NCBI GenBank assembly: GCA_013397115.1
Contig: VWZW01002639.1
Span: 682,001 to 746,000, forward strand
From: Edolisoma coerulescens
Lineage: Eukaryota; Chordata; Aves; Passeriformes; Campephagidae
Reading direction: 5' to 3'
DNA length: 64,000 nucleotides
Notes under the pieces: generated by a model
What the model saw: the letters and a program-made list of their open reading frames with translations, nothing else
Told to the model about the DNA's origin: nothing
Databases searched by the model: none
Shown: one piece after another, positions 46,108-57,333 of the stretch
How the letters are laid out: every line of letters starts with the position of its first letter
How positions within the stretch are numbered: the stretch's first letter is position 1
Translations under genes and position numbers: made by a program

Positions 46108-47696
46108 TTTTATCAAATCTAGTATTCCTCACAGGATACTTAATCCTGGTGATGTTGAAATGCCAACCTCTTGGGGTTATGAATGGTTCACCAGTGATGA
46201 TGTTCATGTGCAATGTTCCTGCTGCTTCTTTTACACTATAAAAAGTCATAATAGAATATTTTTGAATTCATGTTTTATTTTTTTACTGCTCATGTATTCA
46301 CAGTACTGGAGCAATATCATAATAGGTACAAATATTCTGGAATCTGGTATGATAAAAAAATCTGAAGTAACAATTTTTTTATATTCTTTTCAATATTTGT
46401 TTCATTTCAGCTTCAACCACAGGTTGGAGAATGACAAAAAAAGTCCTTGACAAACCTGTACATGATCATCAATATTTTTTGTAAAATATTACTTGGTAGT
46501 AGTAATGAAATCTATGAAATTGCTCCCACGTTTAATGAGATGCATGAAATTAAGCAGTTTTTTGGATTGGGGGAGCCCAGATCTGCTGGAGAGAAACACC
46601 ACAGGCAACTTCAAAACACTTGAGATGCTAAAATTAAAGGGATTTCCTATCCCCAGCTGACAAAGCTCACTCAGCCTTGGGCTCTGACCTAAGTGACATT
46701 TCCAGGTGCAATATCCATGCAGATTTTATAATTAATTCTGTTTTCCCATGATTCTTCAAGGAAAATGCACAAAGGGAAAAAAATCACTGGCAAAACCCGA
46801 AACAACAGAAGCAAAAAAGAGCAAAATAAAAAGAGGAAGACAGAGGAGACGGCTCTAAAATTAGCCTGTGTTCTAAGACATGTCTCACGAAATGGTTTTG
46901 AGGCTGTGGTGGTGTAAACCAAGCGCTGCTATCGACAGAACGATGACAGACGATCGACGCGGGCAGGGAAGGATCCAGCCCCCGCACATCACATCCCTCC
47001 CGCCGGAATCTGAGCCCTCTAAGGTTACACAGAGTGGAGTCTATAAAACTCAACCTAAAAAGCGTATTATTTCTCAGAGGACACAAATGTAACAAGCTTT
47101 TCCTGATGGCAAAAATCCAATTATTGTAGTAAAGGTTGTGCTCAGTTATTTCTCACTTCATGTCAAAGCAAATTGTAAAATGAGGTGCCCAGGAACTCTG
47201 CTACTCTACCTTTAGTGGTACATAAACTTACACACTCCCTTTTTTGTTGTAGTTAGTAAGAAAACAAAAAGAAAAACTGAAGGGGAATGTCATCAAATAC
47301 TGGCCAAGAATGTGATATATAGATTTTTTTTTTTTCATTTTTATTTCTCAAGAACTGCAAAGAAAAGTTTAGTGTAGATTGGATCAAATACATATTTTTC
47401 TTTTCTGACAGAAATAAAGTTATCTTCATCTCTATTGGATTTTTCTTCTTAGATAGGAGTATATGTTAAACCAGTCCAACTGCTTTTTCTATTTGTTTGG
47501 CAGAGGAAAAGAAAAAAATCACTCAAAACTAAAGGCTAAAGCAATTATTCCTGGCTCTATCTTTGTTTTCTGGGAAATGACAGTAGAGCTGGTGAGGAAA
47601 ACCAAGTTATTTTTTTAGGAAATCAAGTACAGTAAGAATTGGTGAATTTTCTGCACAGACCATTGCAAATGATGGATGCCACAATCCTCCTTTCAA
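46108..47696. other. Unique stretch containing a CpG cluster
   Basis: No gene recognised. The CpG cluster at 46924-47006 stands out from a CpG-poor background. A T12 run lies at 47323-47336. Confidence 0.5.
46924..47006. other. Short CpG cluster
   Basis: About ten CpG dinucleotides in some 83 bp, including 'gcgc', 'cgatcgacgcgg' and 'cccgccgg', while several flanking kilobases have almost none. It is too short for a classical CpG island. It could be a small regulatory core or a recently arrived GC-rich segment. Confidence 0.6.
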
Positions 47697-47868
47697 TCAT
47701 GGAATCAGGGAGGTTGGAAAAGATCTCAAAGATCATCCAAAGAGTCCAAGATGTGCCCAATCCCCACCTTGTCCCCAGCCCAGAGCCCTGAGTGCCACCT
47801 CCAGGCCTTCCTTGGACACCTCCAGGGATGGAGACTCCAAACCTCCCTGGGCAGCCCCTTGAGCTCCC
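47697..47868 (-). mobile_element. CR1 LINE 3'-end fragment, older subfamily, minus strand
   Basis: 'tcatggaatcagggaggttg', 'gaaaagatctcaaagatcat', 'ccacctccaggccttccttg', 'gacacctccagggatggaga' and 'aacctccctgggcagcccc'. Similar in type to the copy at 28.5 kb. Confidence 0.9.
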
Positions 47869-48146
47869 AGTAGTGTGACCTCTTTGGACATCTCACATTC
47901 CTAACTTAGTGACATTCCTACAATTGCTGTAAAATGCCTTTGTTCCTTCTTTTTCTCCTTTTTAACTTTCCTCTCAGGTGTTATGAGGGTATTTCAGCCA
48001 ACAACCATCTGGTGCTTCCACCGGGATGGGCTCCCACACCTGAAACACCGAGTCGTTCTCTCCTTTTTAGATCAAAATAAAGTTCTTTTTCTTGCTATTG
48101 GATTCTGACATACAGAGCAGTTTCTCTTTCTGCAGTAGCTGATATT
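47869..48146. other. Short unique spacer between two CR1 copies
   Basis: Two CR1 fragments of opposite orientation face each other across this spacer of about 280 bp. Nothing else is seen. Confidence 0.5.
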
Positions 48147-48263
48147 TCAAGGTTGGATGGGGCTTGGAGCAACCTGGGATAGTGGAAGGTGTCCCTGCCC
48201 ATGGCAGGGGTGGATGAGATGGGCTTCGAGGTTCCTTCCCACCCCAAACCATTCCAGGATTTA
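48147..48263 (+). mobile_element. CR1 LINE 3'-tail fragment, plus strand
   Basis: 'caaggttggatggggcttgg', 'agcaacctgggatagtggaa', 'ggtgtccctgcccatggcag' and 'accccaaaccattccaggat'. The palindrome is intact. Confidence 0.94.
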
Positions 48264-51200
48264 TCAGTGGTATCTGATAAACCCCGCCCAAGCATCTCTG
48301 TTCTGCAGGATTTCATGCAGTATCTACATTATTTTTTCTGCTCAGGCAGTCTAGAGCTGGGCTCACTGCTTCACTCCGACTAATAAAATATGGAAATCCA
48401 TCTCAGGAGATATCTCACATACACTTTGGGCAAGTCCAACCCGGATCCTGCAGTAGGACCTAAGCTGGGAAGAAATTCACGGACAGAGCCAGTGCCCAAG
48501 AGCAGCTGTAGCAGCACAAAATCCTGGGCTGCCTCCCTTTGCCAGGAATCAACTAAAACACAGCTTAAATCAGGGATTTTTCTGGGCAGCCGCAGAAAAA
48601 ATGACTGACCTCGCTTGAGATGACCTAACTCAGTGTAGGAAATTCTTTTTTGGCATTTGCTGAACAAGACTAAATCAAACAAACAAATCAGAAAGCCACC
48701 ACGCATTAAAGTCTGACCTGCTGCCTCTCAGACTGAACTGAGGCCAGATTCTGCTTCACATCCAGAGGCATGAATAAGTTCTCTGGCAAATGGGCACTGC
48801 TAAGCCACATATAAAATGTAATTAAGCACAAAATCCAGCTGCCTTCATATTGAGGGGATAAAACAGCACCCAGTGGGGGACAGGACAGAAAAACTGGGCC
48901 CAAAACTTACATTTAAAGCAGTTTACATTAAGAACTTATTTGAAGAAATGACCATGTAACATGAGTTCTCTATTTTAGAAAATAGTGCTCACAAAGCTGC
49001 ACTACCAATCAGCCGGGAAGATGCTACATCCATCTTTGAAAAGAATGTCTGTTTGAACATAGCAAGTGGCCATCTGCCTTCAGCTAGAGAGCACCAATTT
49101 GGTTTTATTCTGTTCAAGCTGACAGTTGTTCGCTGACTCCCAACAGTATGACCTGTATTCAGAGAGGAATTTCCCAAACAAGTACTAAACGTGCTGCTTT
49201 TTTGCATGTTTTGGGAGGTGGGGTAACCCCTTCCCAGCCATTCAAGATGTTTTCCCATTTTAATTGTGATTAGGAAACAAGGAGAAGTGCTGTTTGTTAG
49301 TGGTCCCACTTAAGCCCTTCATTTGGGGTTTTCATCCCAAATAGCTCAGAGTGAGATCCCTTTCCTGCTTTGAGCCCTGATACTCAGTAACAACCAAATT
49401 ACACCTTAAGTAATAGGCTTTTTTTTCACTGAAAACTCTTCCAAAAACAAGGCAGCAGCCAAATCTGGGAAAGCTCTGCAGGGTGCAGTTATTTCTGACA
49501 TCATGCTCTCGGTAAGACTAACACATAACAGACAATAAACCACCATTTGTAGGCAGCCAGGCCTCAAGGCTGCCTCTACACAACTGTCCTTTGCTCATCC
49601 TGAAAGGCTTTTAATAATGCTGTGACACTGCAGACGTGCTTACAGCAGCTGGTATTTATTTTCTGACCCCAGTCTCGTGGCACAGGTCGGGCTCTTTGTC
49701 AGACACAGACAGGGCCTTGCCCACTGGCTGCTGTCAGAGTCCTCAAGTCTGTTTTCATTTATCTCCGCAAAAATCTTGCCCAAGTCAGAAGCTGCAGGGC
49801 TCGACTCGCGAAGTTTAGAGCAGGTTCATTTCTCAAATTAAAATTTTATAGGGCCCTGGCTGTCAGAGCAATTTGCAGCCACGCCAAGCTCCATCAGTGC
49901 TGCTGACACCCTCTGCCTCCGAACCTGTCTGCAGCCGCTGGCGTCCCTGGGCTCCGCTCTGCCCCCGAGCTGGGGATCACCAGCAGGAACTTCTGCCCCT
50001 GTTTGCCTTCTCCTCCACCCCAGCAAATCCATGCTGGCCTCATCCTTTGGATTTCATGCCATGTGTTTTATGCAGCCAGGTTTATGATGACTATTTATGC
50101 CAAGTCTCCGTGGTGGGTGCATTTTTCAGCCCAGCTGACAACAGGTATAAACCATTCCTTAAATACACTTGTGAGTGCAGAGGCAATAAAAATCCTGTAA
50201 TCCTGAGAAGAAAGCATCTTTTGGAGGCAAACAAACCCAAAGGAAAGAGACAAGTTGATTTGAAAGTAAACTCTGAAAAATAAAATGGTTCCCGTGGAAA
50301 ACTCCAATAATCCGGTTTTAATATTTAGACTGCTTTAAACAGCATGCAGATTAAATTTGATATAGATGGAACTGCAGCCTCTATTTATTTGTATTCATAC
50401 ATACAGGAGCAACATAAAAACCTCTGGAGTTTGTGGAGGAGTCTGTAGCGAATTTGCAAATAACCATATCTGCAGCAGCAGTGTATAATGGACCAGTATA
50501 ATATACTGGGGAAAGTTGTCACTTGTTTGGCAATTAACACTGATATAGGAGGGAAAGGAATGAGAGGATATTAACAGATTAATCTTGGGGCCATTTAGAC
50601 TGCGCTGAAGTGAAATGACAATTTTTCTCCCACTCCTGTTAGATCAGTGCCCTCTGCTGCTCAGTGCCTGGCTCCAGCAGCTCCACTCTGCAGCACGCAG
50701 CTCAAACCCACCTGAAATCCAGCCACAGACTAGGATTTGCCCTGACAGGTAGGAACCCTGCAGGGATTTATGCCCTCAACACCGTCTTTCCAAGGACATG
50801 CAGACAATGAGATTTAGCAACAACCTCTACTGACAATATTGCCTGGAGGTATAAGCATCTCTCCATATCATAAAAGCCCTGCTTCAGCCCAGGAGTCAAA
50901 CCCCCTCTGATTGCTGCTAAACGTCATCGTTTTCTCCTTTCTGATCAAGTGAAACATTTTTAATGCGTTATGAAAAAGCGATTTGCACGTTCATGCTGCA
51001 GCTGTACATTGAGATAAAGTGTCTCACTGTGCAAACAGCTCCTGCCATGAGACTTGGCTGCTCCAAGAGTGAGGAAATTCTTCAGGTGAGTGAAGCCAGC
51101 CCAGTCAAACCCATGGATTCATAAAGAAATGGTCCCTAACTTGCTTTCAGCACTTCTTACTCACAGTCAGGGTCTTATCTGAAATTGAGTGATGTCACAA

Positions 51201-51478
51201 AAAAAGTCACAGAAAATGATGAAGATTCCATTGGCTTAAAAACACCCCAAAACCTAAAAAACTCCCAAAACCCAACTACAAAAAAGCATAACATTTACAA
51301 AAAGAGGAAAAAAAAATAATAGTTAACTGGGAAGTTTGACAGCACCTTGAGTTCAAACACTGAGTGGAAGAAGGAACACATTACTCCATAAAGAATACAG
51401 ATGCACATAGGAATTATTGGAGCCTATTAACAAACTTTATATTTCATTCCTTCTTTTTAGATTGAATTTTCAGCTTAT
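48264..51478. other. Unique non-coding stretch
   Basis: No gene recognised. A G+C-richer patch at about 49860-50000 contains several CpGs. The 136-codon open frame over it (49873-50283) shows no family resemblance. Confidence 0.45.
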
Positions 51479-51766
51479 AAGCTCTCTACAACTCTCTGAA
51501 AGGAGCTTTTAGCCAGGTAACAAGTGATAACCCAAGAGGAAACAGCCTTGAGTTGTGCCAGGGGAGGTTTAGATGGGATATTTGGGAAAATTTCTCCACC
51601 AAAAATATTTCTAAGCCCTGGCAGAGGCTGCCTTGGAAGGTTTTAAAACTTGTGCACATGTGGCACATGGGGACATGGGTTAGTGGTGGGATTGGCATTG
51701 CTGGAGGAACAGTTGAGCTCAATGACCTTGAGAGGGCTTTTTGAACCTAAACAATTCTGTAATTCC
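51479..51766 (+). mobile_element. CR1 LINE 3'-end fragment, older subfamily, plus strand
   Basis: Sense CR1: 'aagctctctacaactctctg', 'ccaggtaacaagtgataacc', 'cttgagttgtgccaggggag', 'gtttagatgggatatttggg', 'gcacatgtggcacatgggga' and 'gacctt', ending in 'ttttgaacctaaacaattct'. About 290 bp and a classic avian CR1 3' end, diverged along its length. Confidence 0.95.
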
Positions 51767-54700
51767 ATCCCAAAACATTCCTAGGAAATAGAGACTGTCT
51801 TCATAATAGTTCTTCCCAAGGTTTGCCACTCCTCAACTCCTCCTGTGCAGGATCCTGAGTGCTTTGCCACTGTTTTCCCTCCTGTGCTATGAGAATGTCT
51901 TGTTCCAGTGGGGTGTTGATATTGCTCAGGAAGCAATCAGGAAAAAAAAAAAATCACTGACCATTCGAGTGTGGAAATGAGGCGCTGACAGCGTCTTTAC
52001 CTGTCAGTAATCCCTTTAAACAGAGTGAGCACACATGGAAAGGACATTGGGATGCCGGGACAAGTCTCAGTGAGTGGTTGTACCTCACAAAGAGCAGGCC
52101 CTGACCCACCTGGAGCAGCCCAGCACCAGCACTGCAGTGACAGCTCACCCAAACACATCTGGAGGGACAAAGGGAACAGATCTTACACCTCTGGGAATAA
52201 ATGGGACACCCACACTGGGCTCTGAGTGCCCTGGATGTCACCAGCAGGCAGGAACCTCAGTGCAGGGCCACGGCCTGGAGCCGAGCCACCGGTTCCCAAA
52301 CAACAGCTGTTGGGAAATCGCGGGAAGACACAGGAAATAACCTCTCGCCATGCTCTTTTGTAGAACATGAGATTTTTTTCTGCACTTCCATGCTAATTAA
52401 GCTCCTGGCTGTGCCTCTTCCTCCCCGATCCTTCCCCTTCCCTAAGTGAAATGTCAGCATTAGTGCTGATTCAGTGGCACCCGCGCCTGCGAGCCGCGCT
52501 TTCGGGAGCTAACATTTAAACGCAACCGTGCTGCTGGCAAGGCCCTCCTTGGCACAAACAGAGCCAGAAGTTTGGCAACTCCAGGCCAACATGGGCAGCA
52601 GATGTTTTTAATGCCAGCTTCCCTCTAATTGTAAAGCAGCAGCACAGCGGGAAGGGAGAATACCATAAATCTCCAGCGTTGGACTGGCGCACGAGCACAT
52701 CAATTCTACCACTTGTTAACAGAATTTGCTGACAATCTCCGTGCTCTGCTGAAAACAAGTGGTGTGCAGGCCCATTTGGCTGTCTGAGAACAGGCACAGC
52801 GAGCCCAGGCTGGGCTGGCAGGCCCAGGTTGCCATGAGAGGGTTCCTGCCCCACGGAAAATCGCGGGGGCTGATTTGGAGCACGGGGATGAATCTTGCAG
52901 AGAGCAGCGCCTCGGTGCCAGGCACCTCTGCTCGACAGCACAGGGCTGGCACATGGGATCCAAGTTCTGAGGGTGCAGCAGCCCTAACAGGCTGTTCCTT
53001 CACCTGCAAATAAAACTCCCAGTGCTCCTGCAGCTGTGAGGATCAAGTCGATGGAAAAATGCTCACCCTGCAAATATAATTGTGGCTTTGTGCCTTCACT
53101 TCCTCCATGCAGCCATCCACCATCTACTTTCCTCTATCCCACTGTACAAACAGAAGCTTTCCTGGGTGGACAGAGGCGTCCTGGACCCCACAGGAGGCTG
53201 GTTTGGCTCCTGTAGGACCAGCCGCCCCTGCTCTTGCCCCAGGGTGCTGAACCCACTGTGATGTATTTTCGTGGAGCTGGGAAACCATTCCCTCAGATTT
53301 TTCTACAAAGCAAATCCATGTGCTGATATTCCTCATCCTCAAGATTATGGCATCAGTCCTGCACATTGTTTTTCCTGGCTGGAGGCCTTAGTGCCACAAC
53401 TACTCCCAGGAGCAGAGATGCCCAGGAATATTCCCTGCTCCTTGTCCATTCTCCTCGTGCTGCTTTCTCTAAACATTAAGGGTTAAACTGCCAACATAAA
53501 ATCATGGCTTGGAGCTGACCTGGAAAGCAAAGTTTATGAAACATTTATTTGCTGCTCTGACATCTGGAGGGAGATGCATCATTTAGGTCATGAATTTTTC
53601 TGTTTGGATCCAAGCTGATTGCTCACCCTGCCATTCTCCACCCTCTGCTCCCCTGCACCTTGCAGCACACAACTCATTTTAAAAAGAGGAGAAGTTGACC
53701 CTTAGGAAGGCTTGGAAAGTAAAGTGTTTCCTTTTCTTTTTCAAGCAGCAGGAAACAGGACTGTTCACAAGAAGAGAAAAGGTAAGGAAGGAGCATTTGA
53801 AGAGTGAGGAGTCAATGGAAAGGAAATAAAATATTGTATATTTATGAGTAAAATGAGAATGTGTCCTTTTGAACCTTGCAGGCAGAGGAATCGGAACTGA
53901 GTTAATCAATCACCAGACTATTGATAGGGGGGGAAAAGAAAAGACTTATCAGTAAGCAGCTGGCAAAGGAGGCAGAGGCAGAGCAAGACACACCAGGCCA
54001 CTTTGTCTAAACCACCCAGCACAGACCCAGGTAATTTAAATCCACCGAGCAACATCCTGCTCAATGCAGCTAAACTGAATTCCTCCAGGCTAAAAATATT
54101 GTTTGTCCAACTTTTGTTATCCTTATTTATAAAATTGAAGGACAAGGACTTGACTTGCTGTGGTCAATGTCGTTGCAAGACATTCTCTCTTTGGCAGCAA
54201 TGCACTCTCAGCCCCCATAAATGTTATGGGAAAACTGGAAGGGTGTTTGCAAAGGAAAGGGTGAAAACTGCCAAAAAAGTCAAATCCCATCCACTTCTCC
54301 CTATTACAGTGCTTCCCAAGACAGAATTACCTCAAGGAAGAGACTGTGTGAAAACAGGAGCTGCTTCTCTCTCTGACAGAGAGCAGATTGACAGATTCTG
54401 TATTTATTTTTAAAAAATGCCTAACTAAGCACCATTAGTCACCCATCATCCATATTTCTCTCCCGAAACAAGAGTGCAAAAAGTTACAGAGTCTCCAGAG
54501 AAAGCAATTACGATATTAATTTCAACTAGATGACAACTAGGAGAAAGAAAAAAAAAAAAATCAGCTGGTTTAAGGATTTCTCTTAGATTCTGATTAAGAA
54601 AACAACTTCACCAACATTGAAAACCACCAGTCACCAATCTAATCTTTAAATGAGCTTCCTGGAAGGCATGGCAAGGAGCAAGATCCATGTAGGAATATAT

Positions 54701-54944
54701 TTCAGCAGGAATGAGCATGCAGGTTTTCGAGTCTGAGTCACAAGGGTTTGAGCAGAAAATAGGCTGGAGGCGGGGGACTAGGCACATGTGCACGGTCAGG
54801 CTGGTGATCCAAGGAGTTCTCTGGGAATCTTGGCACTGAAATCCATGGAGATGTAATTTATACCCCCACTCCTGGGTCCGTGATCCCTCCCATGCAAAGT
54901 CTCACTAAAATCCTGAGTGACTCTTGCCGTTAAAATCCCACAGG
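51767..54944. other. Unique stretch, locally CpG-rich near 52.5 kb
   Basis: No gene recognised. A7-12 runs near 51941-51953 and 54550-54561. Around 52000-53000 the sequence is G+C-richer, with a CpG cluster at 52482-52505. Its open frames (up to 141 codons) are GC-driven and unrecognised. Confidence 0.45.
52482..52505. other. Very short CpG cluster
   Basis: 'cgcgcctgcgagccgcgctt' followed by 'tcgg' packs six CpGs into about 24 bp inside a moderately G+C-rich kilobase. Confidence 0.5.
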
Positions 54945-55150
54945 TTCACAGAAATCATGGTTGGAAGGGACTGCAGGAGATCCCAATTTCCCCAAAGTAA
55001 AGCTCTTCCAGCTGGGCTAAGTAAACTGCAGCTTTTTTCTAGCTAAGTTGTGAAAATCTCCAAGGATGGGAGTTCTGGAGCTCCCTGGGCAGTCGGCTCC
55101 AGAGCTGCTGGAGAAAATTTGGAAAAAGGGCTCCTCATCCTTTCCTAAAC
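54945..55150 (-). mobile_element. CR1 LINE 3'-end fragment, diverged, minus strand
   Basis: 'ttcacagaaatcatggttgg', 'aagggactgcaggagatccc', 'gaaaatctccaaggatggga' and 'agctccctgggcagtcggct' followed by 'ccagagctgctgga', then 'ctcctcatcctttcctaaac'. It matches the CR1 type ending in a 'gttggaagggacctctggag' block, with clear decay. Confidence 0.82.
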
Positions 55151-56635
55151 AGAAGAGCTCAGTAATAGAGAGCTATCTCTACTGATTATATTGTCTACTA
55201 ATTGGTAGAGAACCAATTCTCTACCACCAATGTTGCCCTTGGTATTTTCCTTCTCAACAAGTCCTCTGGTCTCCCATCCTCAGAACAACACCGAGTATTT
55301 CATCCCAATTTTATAGCTGCAAAATACACCCTGAAATACGTTCCTGCAAACAGCAAGATTGATGTGATGCCATATTTTAACTACACTGACTGGTTCTTGA
55401 CTTGGGTTTTGCTTTTACTGCTTTTTTCTGGCAAAGTAACGCCCATTAAAAACTGGAATAATTCTAAAATAGCCTGGGAAAAAAAAGGGGAAAAAAAGAA
55501 TTATTTTGAAATATTTCAAGGGATTTCCCATTTCAAACCAGCCTCTTAGATCACCAAGGCCTGCTTAAAAGTTGTCTTCAAAAGGAAAAGTCAACAAAGC
55601 CAGAACACTCTCAGCTTCAGGAAATTCTAGATACCCATAATTTGTTGTGGAACTCACCCTTCTTTCCAAAGACTGCAAATACCTCAGTTCCCATATCTGC
55701 TAGGTTAAATGACACCTGGTTGAACATAATTTCTGGGACACAGTGCAGCTGGGAGAATTTCAGTATTTTTGCAGGAGCTGTGTGATATTTGCTGTTGCCT
55801 CAGAAAAATAAATGTGAAAGCTGCTTCATTCTCCGTCATTGTCATCTAATATCACCCAAATGAAGACGTAAATACAAGGAGCCAAATAGGAGCTGTATCC
55901 TCTTTCTTGAAACTTCTCTCTGTGCCTTCAGATGTGGCAAATTCAAGTTTCTGCTCCCAATTAAGCAGCTTCACCTCCATGCTTCAACCCAGGAAACAAA
56001 TAGGTAGAAGGGGCTACCATATGTTTGGGGTTTCAGTTCATTAAATCCTTGATCGTGCAAAACCTTTTGAGAATGACTACCCCATAAAATTCATACAAAG
56101 CTCTAGTTTGTGTTGTTTGGAAGAATCTTATTAAACACTTTCTCCAAAGAAATATTCCAGCCTTTTGAGAATCAGCATGACACTGCCATGAATTATTCAT
56201 GCAAGGCTCTGCAAGATGGGCAAGTTTCCTGCCAAGACGTGCACAGTGAGGGGTGTTATAAAACTGAAATTGGAATGTGGAGAGAACTGATGGAAAAGAT
56301 TTCAAAGATCATCTCTGTTGAAAAAAAGCAAACCCCACAACTTCAGACCTTTAAATTTGCTCCTTCACAGTAGAGAGCCTCCTAAATGTCCTACTTCACA
56401 TCCACTCCCAAATTCCTCAATTTTAGACTGTGCTCACACACAGACTCCTGCTCTTAAATGAAGCCAGAGAGTGATGGAGGTGTGATTTCTGAGAGCCACT
56501 GACAAAATTAATTCCAGGGATTCTTGATGAGGCTGAATCTCAGGAAACTCTGGTGAGGTTTCTTTTGTCATCTTCATACCCCAGCTGTGGGTGACAGCCC
56601 CCAGAACCCCAGAGCCCTGGGCTGATCCCAGCAGG
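55151..56635. other. Unique stretch with a small hairpin
   Basis: No gene recognised. The 24-bp hairpin at 55203-55226 is listed separately. Confidence 0.5.
55203..55226. other. Perfect 10-bp stem hairpin
   Basis: 'tggtagagaa' and 'ttctctacca' are exact complements around a 'ccaa' loop. No T-run follows and its role is unknown. Confidence 0.7.
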
Positions 56636-57179
56636 AAAGGGGGGATTCTGCCCGTGTGCTCAGGTGAGACCCCACCTGCAGAGCTGCCCCAGCCCTGGGC
56701 CCAGCACAGGAGGGACCTGGAGCTGCTGGAGAGAGACCAGAGGAGGCACCAGGGGGATCAGAGGGATGGAGCAGCTCTGCTGGGAGGAAAGGCTGGGAGA
56801 GCTGGGATTGTTCAGCCTGGAGAGGAGAAGCTCTGGGGTGACCTCATTGTGGCCTTGCAGGGCCTGAAGGAGCTGCAGGAAAGATGGAGAGAAACAATTT
56901 CCAAAGGATGGAGTGACAGGACACAGGGAATGGCTTCCCACTGCCAGAGACAAGAGTTAGATGAGATATTGGGGAAAAAACCTTCCCTGTGAGGGTGGGG
57001 AGGCCCTGGCACAGGGTGCCCAGAGAAGCTGTGGCTGCCCCTGGATCCCTGGCAGTGCCCAAGGCCAGGCTGGATGGGGCTTGGAGCAGCCTGGGACAGT
57101 GGGAGGTGTCCCTGCCCATGGCAGGGGTGGCACTGGGTAGGATTTAAGGTCCATTCCAGCCCAATCCATTCCATCACTC
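56636..57179 (+). mobile_element. CR1 LINE 3'-end fragment, plus strand (longest copy, about 545 bp)
   Basis: Sense CR1 starting in 'ttctgcccgtgtgctcaggt' and 'gagaccccacctgcagagct'. It passes through 'gggacctggagctgctggag', 'ggggtgacctcattgtggcc', 'aggccctggcacagggtgcc' and 'gtgtccctgcccatggcagg', ending in 'aatccattccatcactct'. It matches the minus-strand copy at 29.9 kb over most of its length. Truncated far short of the ORFs, so non-coding. A separate inverted-repeat element abuts its 3' tail. Confidence 0.96.
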
Positions 57180-57333
57180 TGTTAGAAATGAACTAACTTT
57201 TAGACACAATTAAATGGGGACAAAGTGAGGCACACACCCGGCTCAGCTGAATCATTACTAATAAAGAGCTTTCTTTTGCTTCAATGACTTTGTCCCCATT
57301 TAATTGTACCTAAAAGTTAGTTCATTTCTAACA
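57180..57333. mobile_element. 154-bp element with 46-bp inverted repeats and TG...CA ends
   Basis: The left arm 57181-57226 and right arm 57287-57332 are reverse complements with only two mismatches in 46 bp. The outermost bases are TG and CA, as in retroviral LTRs. The middle holds AATAAA (57260-57265) followed by 'gagctttcttttgcttca', which resembles an LTR polyadenylation region. No obvious target duplication is seen, and the left end touches the CR1 tail. Alternatives are a fold-back DNA transposon (MITE) with TA target sites just inside the ends (TA at 57183-57184 and 57329-57330), or a rearranged mini-LTR. No transposase is present. Confidence 0.7.
57260..57265 (+). promoter_or_regulatory. 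AATAAA polyadenylation-type signal in the inverted-repeat element
   Basis: AATAAA followed 6 bp later by a T/C-rich stretch, inside the loop of the element. It is the main reason to consider a mini-LTR. Confidence 0.4.

Noticed and set aside
49873..50283. 136-codon plus-strand open frame with several cysteines
   Set aside because: No recognisable family, no splice context, and partly explained by a G+C-rich patch.
54003..54413. 136-codon plus-strand open frame
   Set aside because: A mix of low-complexity and Lys-rich sequence. No domain or splice evidence.
56591..56992. 133-codon plus-strand open frame
   Set aside because: Lies in CR1 3' sequence, well outside its reverse-transcriptase frame. 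It is a repeat artefact.
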